Notes under the pieces: generated by a model | What the model saw: only the letters and a program-made list of their open reading frames with translations | What the model was told of the DNA's origin: nothing | The model's database searches: none | Assembly: GCA_001796935.1 (NCBI GenBank) | Contig: MGNX01000037.1 | Location: forward strand, 571-8,782 | Direction: 5' to 3' | DNA length: 8,212 bases | From: Chloroflexi bacterium RBG_16_60_22 | GTDB lineage: Bacteria > Chloroflexota > Dehalococcoidia > Dehalococcoidales > RBG-16-60-22 | Position numbers and translations under genes: made by a program | Shown here: positions 1-4,195 of the stretch, piece by piece | How the letters are laid out: every line of letters starts with the position of its first letter | Numbering within the stretch: the first letter of the stretch is position 1

Positions 1-1110
1 CTCTCCCGACTGGAAAGAGTGAAAAATCAAAGTAACATCGAGGTCCTGACGTCGTCGGAGGTGGTTGAGGTCGAGGGGTACGTCGGCAACTTCAAAGCCA
101 GGGTGAGGAGGGCCGGGGGAGGAGAGACAGAGCTCGGGGTCGGGGCCATCGTCGTGGCCACCGGCTATGAGGTTTTCGATGCCCGGCTCAAGCCGGAACT
201 CGGCTATGGGGTTTACCCGGAGGTAATCACCACCCTCGACCTCGAGAGGTTGAGCCGTGATGACAGTCCCACCGGGGGCCGCATTGAGATAAACGGCCGC
301 GAGCCGAAGAACGTCGTCTTCATCAAGTGCGTGGGCTCGCGGGACAAGAGTGTCGGCGTGGAGTATTGTTCCCGGGTATGCTGCATGACGGCGGCCAAGC
401 AGGCGCTTTACATCAGGGATAAAATCCCCGACGCTAAAATTACGGTCTGCTATATCGATGTCCGGACTTTTGGCAAGGGGCACGAGGAATTTTACGAAAC
501 GGTGCAGGGCCGGGGGGTGCTCTACCGGCGCGGCACCGTGTCCGAGGTCGGCCGCCAGGGGGACCGGCTGGTGGTCCGGGCGGAGGATACGCTGCTCGGG
601 GAGATGTACGAAGAAGAAGCCGACCTGGTGGTGCTGGCGGTGGGGCTGTGGCCGGCGGCGGGCACGTCCGGATTGGCCAAGACGCTACGCATCTCCACCG
701 GCAGCGACGGCTTTTTCCTGGAAGCACACCCCAAGCTGGGGCCGGTGGAGACCACCACGGACGGCATCGTCCTGGCCGGTTGCTGCGTCGGGCCCAAGGA
801 CATTACCGATGCCGTCAGCGAAGGGCATGCCGCGGCCGTCAAGGCCAGCGTGCCGCTCTTCCTCGGCCGGGTGAAAAAGGAGCCGCTGGTGGCCTGTATT
901 GATGAGGAGGTCTGCGCCGGCTGCCGGCTGTGCGAGAATGCCTGCGAGTACGCGGCGCTGGTCTTCGACGAACGACGCCAGGTGATGACGGTCAACGATG
1001 CCCTGTGCCGGGGGTGCGGGGCGTGCAGCGCCATCTGCCCGTCAGGGGCGAACCAGGTGAAGAACACCACCAAGAAGCAGATATTCGTCATGCTGGCCGA
1101 GCTGGTGTGA
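1..1110 (+). CDS. hdrA: HdrA-type FAD/iron-sulfur protein, C-terminal part (5' end outside window)
   Basis: This is the C-terminal part of an HdrA-like electron-transfer flavoprotein. The frame is open from base 1, and the GTG at 19-21 is an internal Val, so the gene is cut by the window edge. Counting codons from base 1, the visible part holds: the end of a thioredoxin-reductase-like FAD domain (GNFKARV, then GAIVVATGYEVFDA); a Cys set CX12CX3CC at codons 110, 123, 127 and 128, which in HdrA binds an additional [4Fe-4S] cluster; the second flavin-domain half ending in DGIVLAGCC; and two C-terminal ferredoxin motifs (Cys 305/308/311/315 and 336/339/342/346). The first ferredoxin motif ends in CE instead of the usual CP. 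No ferredoxin is inserted after GNF, so it resembles the second half of the double HdrA at 4183-7179 rather than a methanogen HdrA. It converges on hdrB and must belong to a separate operon entering from the left. Family assignment is firm; partners and function lie outside the window. Confidence 0.93.
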   Translation, partial: LSRLERVKNQSNIEVLTSSEVVEVEGYVGNFKARVRRAGGGETELGVGAIVVATGYEVFDARLKPELGYGVYPEVITTLDLERLSRDDSPTGGRIEINGREPKNVVFIKCVGSRDKSVGVEYCSRVCCMTAAKQALYIRDKIPDAKITVCYIDVRTFGKGHEEFYETVQGRGVLYRRGTVSEVGRQGDRLVVRAEDTLLGEMYEEEADLVVLAVGLWPAAGTSGLAKTLRISTGSDGFFLEAHPKLGPVETTTDGIVLAGCCVGPKDITDAVSEGHAAAVKASVPLFLGRVKKEPLVACIDEEVCAGCRLCENACEYAALVFDERRQVMTVNDALCRGCGACSAICPSGANQVKNTTKKQIFVMLAELV

Positions 1111-1130
1111 AGCCGGAAGACCTTACATAA

Positions 1131-1976
1131 TCAATTGAAGCCGTGCTTTTTCAGCAAAGACGCGGGGTTGACAAGGTGCCGGCGCAGCCAGGGCCGGGCG
1201 TCGAGCCCGTAGGCCAGTCCCATGAGCTCGGTGAAGTAAAAGACCGGCAGCGGATTTTCACCCGGCTGGCCGGTCTCCAGGTTGTGTTGACAGAGGCCGC
1301 AGGCCGTCACGATGGCCTCCGCCCCCACCTCGCGGGCCGCCTCGCAAATCCCCGCCACCAGCCGGCCTTCGATGTCCCGCCGGGTAAGCAACAGGCTGCC
1401 GCCGCAGCATTCCACCTTGCCTCTCCAGTCGAGGGCGTCCGCCCCCAGGGCCTTCAGCAGGGTATCCATTATCTGCGGGTTCTCGGGGTCATCGATGCCG
1501 GTGACCTCCGGCGGGCGGACCAGGTAGCAGCCATAGTAAGCCACGACCTTCAGTCCCGCCAGCGGTTTTTTAACCTTCTCCGCCACCTTTTCGAAGCCCA
1601 CCGTATTGGCGAGGATATCCAGGAGGTGCCTGACCTCGTATCTGGCGCTATAGGGCATATCGATAAGGCCAGGCAGCTTTTCCCGGAGCGCGGCATCGTC
1701 ACGGAACTCTTTACGGGTCTTTCGCAGCCTCAGGAAGCAGGCGGGGCAGACCACCGCCAGGTCCGTCCCCTCTTTTTCGGCAATGGCCAGGTTCCTCCCC
1801 ACCAGGGCGTGGGCCAGCCGGTCGTCCACGGCATGACACGAGGAAGCCCCGCAGCAGTTCCAGTCCGGAATCTCGACGAGTTCGATTTCCAGCGCCCGGC
1901 AGACCTCCACGGCCGACCGGTTATATTCGGCGGAGGTAGTCTCCTGGGAGCAGCCGGGGTAATAAGCGTACTTCAA
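1131..1976 (-). CDS. hdrB: HdrB-like subunit, two CCG domains (noncubane cluster catalytic subunit)
   Basis: HdrB is the catalytic subunit of soluble heterodisulfide reductases, in which two noncubane [4Fe-4S] clusters cleave a disulfide. The 281-residue product has normal family length and two complete CCG motifs: Cys9-X31-Cys41Cys42-X34-Cys77-X2-Cys80 and Cys150-X39-Cys190Cys191-X34-Cys226-X2-Cys229. It starts YYPGCS, as the family does. The start is TTG at 1976-1974, chosen because it gives the conserved N-terminus directly, overlaps the hdrC stop as TTGA, and has GGAGG ten bases upstream. It is the last gene of the minus-strand operon, and no clear terminator hairpin follows before the convergent hdrA. 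With all ligands present it should be active. The natural substrate in a non-methanogen is not shown by the sequence: CoM-S-S-CoB is unlikely unless the host is an archaeon, and another disulfide or a protein thiol relay is possible. Confidence 0.93.
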   Translation of the reverse strand: MKYAYYPGCSQETTSAEYNRSAVEVCRALEIELVEIPDWNCCGASSCHAVDDRLAHALVGRNLAIAEKEGTDLAVVCPACFLRLRKTRKEFRDDAALREKLPGLIDMPYSARYEVRHLLDILANTVGFEKVAEKVKKPLAGLKVVAYYGCYLVRPPEVTGIDDPENPQIMDTLLKALGADALDWRGKVECCGGSLLLTRRDIEGRLVAGICEAAREVGAEAIVTACGLCQHNLETGQPGENPLPVFYFTELMGLAYGLDARPWLRRHLVNPASLLKKHGFN

Positions 1977-2542
1977 TCTTCTCCAACCTCCCGGCTTTTC
2001 CGGAAAATAGCCTGAATCTCGCCGGCGCCTTTTATCCGGTGGGGGAGCAGGCCCATCTTTCCCTTCATCAGCATCCTGATTCCCAGGCCGATGTCATTGA
2101 AGAAGTCGCGCGTCTTGATTTTCAGCCCGATGACCATCCCGAGCTCGTATTCCCGACCCCAGCGGCGGATGCTTTTTAAAAAAGTCAGGTGGAAAGCCGG
2201 GATTGCCGCTTCCCTTCCGGCTATCTTCTCACGGAGCGCTATCTGGCGGAGCGTATCCATGACGCGCGGGATATCAATGCCCTGGGGACAGCGTGCGGCG
2301 CAGGTCTCGCAGGAGGCACAGACCCAGATGGTGCGACTGCGCAACACCTCCGCCGCGGCGCCCGTCTGAATCATCCGCATTAACTGGTTGGGCTGATAGT
2401 CCATGGCGAAGCTTACCGGGCAGCTCAGGGTACAGGTCAGGCACTGGTAGCAGCGGTTGAAGTCAACCCCGCTGTCCTCCCTCACCCGCCGGCCGAAGGC
2501 TAACCCGTCGGCTTCTTTCACCGCGGATTCGGCGGGAATCAT
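1973..2542 (-). CDS. hdrC: HdrC-like subunit, 2x[4Fe-4S] ferredoxin protein
   Basis: HdrC carries electrons from the flavin subunit HdrA to the catalytic subunit HdrB. The 189-residue product has two classical cubane motifs, Cys31/34/37/41 followed by Pro and Cys75/78/81/85 followed by Pro, in an N-terminal helical ferredoxin domain. A basic, mainly helical C-terminal part of about 100 residues has no further Cys. The ATG at 2542-2540 overlaps the stop of the upstream FrhB-like gene as ATGA, with GAGGTG about eight bases upstream. Its own stop overlaps the hdrB start. The 4-nt overlaps on both sides suggest matched synthesis of the three proteins and a shared complex. No signal peptide or clear membrane helix is seen, so the complex is probably cytoplasmic. 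Other HdrC-like ferredoxin proteins (HdrD/GlpC type) share the motif, but the adjacent hdrB makes HdrC the natural reading. Confidence 0.92.
   Translation of the reverse strand: MIPAESAVKEADGLAFGRRVREDSGVDFNRCYQCLTCTLSCPVSFAMDYQPNQLMRMIQTGAAAEVLRSRTIWVCASCETCAARCPQGIDIPRVMDTLRQIALREKIAGREAAIPAFHLTFLKSIRRWGREYELGMVIGLKIKTRDFFNDIGLGIRMLMKGKMGLLPHRIKGAGEIQAIFRKSREVGED
1987..1991 (-). promoter_or_regulatory. Ribosome binding site for hdrB (supports TTG start)
   Basis: GGAGG on the minus strand lies inside the 3' end of hdrC, ten bases before the TTG start of hdrB. A second purine run (GGAGA, 1984-1980) lies three bases before it, too close to be ideal. Together with the TTGA overlap this supports translation of hdrB coupled to hdrC. 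Confidence 0.6.
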
Positions 2543-3669
2543 GATTCACCCACCTCGCCCAGCTCCTCTTCCCGGAAAACGCTCAGCGGCAACTCATCTT
2601 CCAGGCTCCGGCCGGGAACATACCCGAACATCTTCTGCAACTCCTCGCCCACCTTGCGGAATATGGGAAATACCGGAACGTCATTGGGGCAGGCCTCCTG
2701 GCAGAGACCGCAGCCCACGCAGGACGTCGCCATGTGGTTGAGGCGGGTCAGGTGAAAGAGCAGGCTGTCGGCAGGCAGCCTGACGGCGCCGCGCTTCTCG
2801 GCCCAGCCCAGGTATTTCTCCGCCTCCCAGTCAAAGGTGGCGGAATCGAAGAAACACTCCCGGCAGTAGCAGAGCGGGCAGGCCACGCGGCAGTTGTGGC
2901 AGTTGACGCAGGCGGAGAATACCGAAAGGAGATTGTCGACCCCGGTGGTCTCGACTTCAAAACGACTATACAGCTCGTTTTTATTTTTGGTACGCGATGC
3001 CGCCAGTTCAGCGACCGCCTTCTCCCTCTCCTTTTCCGGTACCGCCACCCCAGGTTTGAGCCCGAGCCCTTCCAGGACGCTTTCGCCCTCGGCGCTGTCC
3101 GCCCGGACCAGGAACCCCTTCCCGGTATCCGTGCCGATAAGCCCGATAGCGATGTCGGCATTGATAGGAGCGGGGTATTCGCAAACACGGCAGGCGTCCC
3201 GCAGCAGTGACTCATCGCCGCTCTTCACCCTTTTCAGGAGCTCTTCGGCGGGAGCTGGCGTCTCCTGGCAGAGCCGGTTATAATCCTTAACAGAGCAGGT
3301 GCCGTAGCAATCAACCCCGATGAAGACCAGGTTCTCCCGGGAAGCCTGCTTCAGCTTAATCAGCTCGATGAGCGCCCGGAGCTCGCAGGGCCTCAGGACC
3401 ACGCCGACCTTTCTCTGGCTGGCGGCAACTTTGGTCAGGGAGGATGCCAGCCGGGCGGTGCTGACCGTCATTATAGGGGCCAGGGGGTTGGCGTTCCCGA
3501 GCATGGCCGGGTCGCTGACCAGCGCCGGGGCGGTCATGCCGCCCGAAGGCAGTTCCAGCGGGACGAGCAGGGCGTCCAGCATCTTTTTCTCCAGGATACT
3601 TCTCAGGAAGGAGTTGACGCCCTCCCGCAGATTCCCCTCCCCGACCTCGATTAAAACACTCGTCGGCAT
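2539..3669 (-). CDS. FrhB/FdhB-like flavin and iron-sulfur electron-input subunit
   Basis: This 376-residue protein resembles the beta subunits of F420-reducing hydrogenase and F420-dependent formate dehydrogenase, which hold a flavin and iron-sulfur clusters and exchange electrons with a soluble carrier. The family signature RPCELRALIELIKLKQ (residues 93-108) is followed by VFIGVDCYGTC (115-125), then Cys134 and Cys160/163, probable ligands of a cluster in the FrhB domain. The C-terminal third has a dense Cys run at 254, 257, 260, 264, 267, 269 and 272 (ending CPLCYCREC) and a classical ferredoxin motif at 317/320/323/327. The start is ATG at 3669 with a weak Shine-Dalgarno (GATGAG). The gene follows mvhD by 14 nt and overlaps hdrC by 4 nt, so it is part of the complex. 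In most bacteria F420 is absent, and the true partner (NAD(H), ferredoxin, F420 or a formate dehydrogenase) cannot be told from sequence. I give no gene symbol for that reason. Confidence 0.88.
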   Translation of the reverse strand: MPTSVLIEVGEGNLREGVNSFLRSILEKKMLDALLVPLELPSGGMTAPALVSDPAMLGNANPLAPIMTVSTARLASSLTKVAASQRKVGVVLRPCELRALIELIKLKQASRENLVFIGVDCYGTCSVKDYNRLCQETPAPAEELLKRVKSGDESLLRDACRVCEYPAPINADIAIGLIGTDTGKGFLVRADSAEGESVLEGLGLKPGVAVPEKEREKAVAELAASRTKNKNELYSRFEVETTGVDNLLSVFSACVNCHNCRVACPLCYCRECFFDSATFDWEAEKYLGWAEKRGAVRLPADSLLFHLTRLNHMATSCVGCGLCQEACPNDVPVFPIFRKVGEELQKMFGYVPGRSLEDELPLSVFREEELGEVGES

Positions 3670-3683
3670 TTATCTCATCGCAT

Positions 3684-4157
3684 TCAGATTGACCAGCGGT
3701 TCTTCAGGGGATTGGGGCCTTTCTTTCTCATCGCTTCGGTGAACTCGCGCATGGTCCGGGCGAACTTAGCCCCCTCGGAAGCGCTTATCCAGCGGACCCA
3801 TACCCGGTCGTCGTCCAGTCCCAGTGTTTTCAGGATGGTCTTCAGGGCCGCCATGCGCCTTCGGGTCTTATAATTGCCCGAGATATAGTGGCAGTCGCCC
3901 GGGGGACATCCGCCGATAATCACGCCGTCGGCGCCGGAGCAAAGCGCCCTCAACACATAGACGGGGTCCACGGCGCCGCTGCACATCACCCGGATGGGCC
4001 GGATATTGGGGGGGTACTGGAGCCGGGTGGTGCCGGCCAGGTCAGCGGCCGTTGAGGTGCACCAGTTGCAGAAAAACCCCACCAGGGACGGCTCGAACTC
4101 TTCCTTTCCCGCCGTTTCTCCGTATTCCCCCGTAATCCCTTCTTTTTTATCTTCCAC
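3684..4157 (-). CDS. mvhD: MvhD-like electron transfer subunit
   Basis: MvhD is the small iron-sulfur subunit that links a hydrogenase or another donor to HdrA, with a [2Fe-2S] cluster in the methanogen enzyme. The 157-residue product carries the family pattern throughout: GFFCNWC (27-33), ADLAG (38-42), RLQYPPN (45-51), RVMCSG (56-61), GGCPPGDCHY (82-91), GNYK and SASEG. Cys are at 30, 33, 59, 73, 84 and 89. I chose GTG at 4157-4155 because GGGAG lies eight bases upstream. The open frame continues to 4268, but the extra N-terminal residues would overlap hdrA, look unlike MvhD and have no ribosome binding site. The gene starts 25 nt after the double-hdrA stop, just beyond a strong palindrome. 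MvhAG hydrogenase genes are not present here, so the donor is probably the FrhB-like protein encoded next, or an enzyme encoded elsewhere. Confidence 0.93.
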   Translation of the reverse strand: MEDKKEGITGEYGETAGKEEFEPSLVGFFCNWCTSTAADLAGTTRLQYPPNIRPIRVMCSGAVDPVYVLRALCSGADGVIIGGCPPGDCHYISGNYKTRRRMAALKTILKTLGLDDDRVWVRWISASEGAKFARTMREFTEAMRKKGPNPLKNRWSI

Positions 4158-4165
4158 TATAAATA

Positions 4166-4170
4166 CTCCC
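4166..4170 (-). promoter_or_regulatory. Ribosome binding site for mvhD (decides the start)
   Basis: GGGAG on the minus strand, eight bases before GTG 4157-4155. It begins three bases after the 22-bp palindrome, so folding of that hairpin could affect access of ribosomes to it. It is the only good Shine-Dalgarno near the gene start and rules against the longer frame. Confidence 0.6.
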
Positions 4171-4173
4171 GTG

Positions 4174-4195
4174 TGCGGCGCTTTAAAGCGCCGCA
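4174..4195 (-). repeat. 22-bp perfect palindrome / intercistronic hairpin between hdrA and mvhD
   Basis: The arms TGCGGCGCT and AGCGCCGCA flank TTAA, so the minus-strand mRNA can form a nine-pair, very GC-rich stem with a four-base loop. The loop and neighbouring bases contain the hdrA stop codon TAA (4185-4183), and the first arm encodes the last residues, DAAL. No T-run follows, so it is not a typical terminator. It may act as an mRNA processing or stability element, slow ribosomes at the end of hdrA, or regulate mvhD translation. The palindrome is directly seen; the role is inferred. Confidence 0.7.

Noticed and set aside
1143..2015. Plus-strand open frame of 290 codons opposite hdrB
   Set aside because: The minus strand encodes an intact HdrB with both CCG motifs; the plus-strand product resembles no protein and is a shadow.
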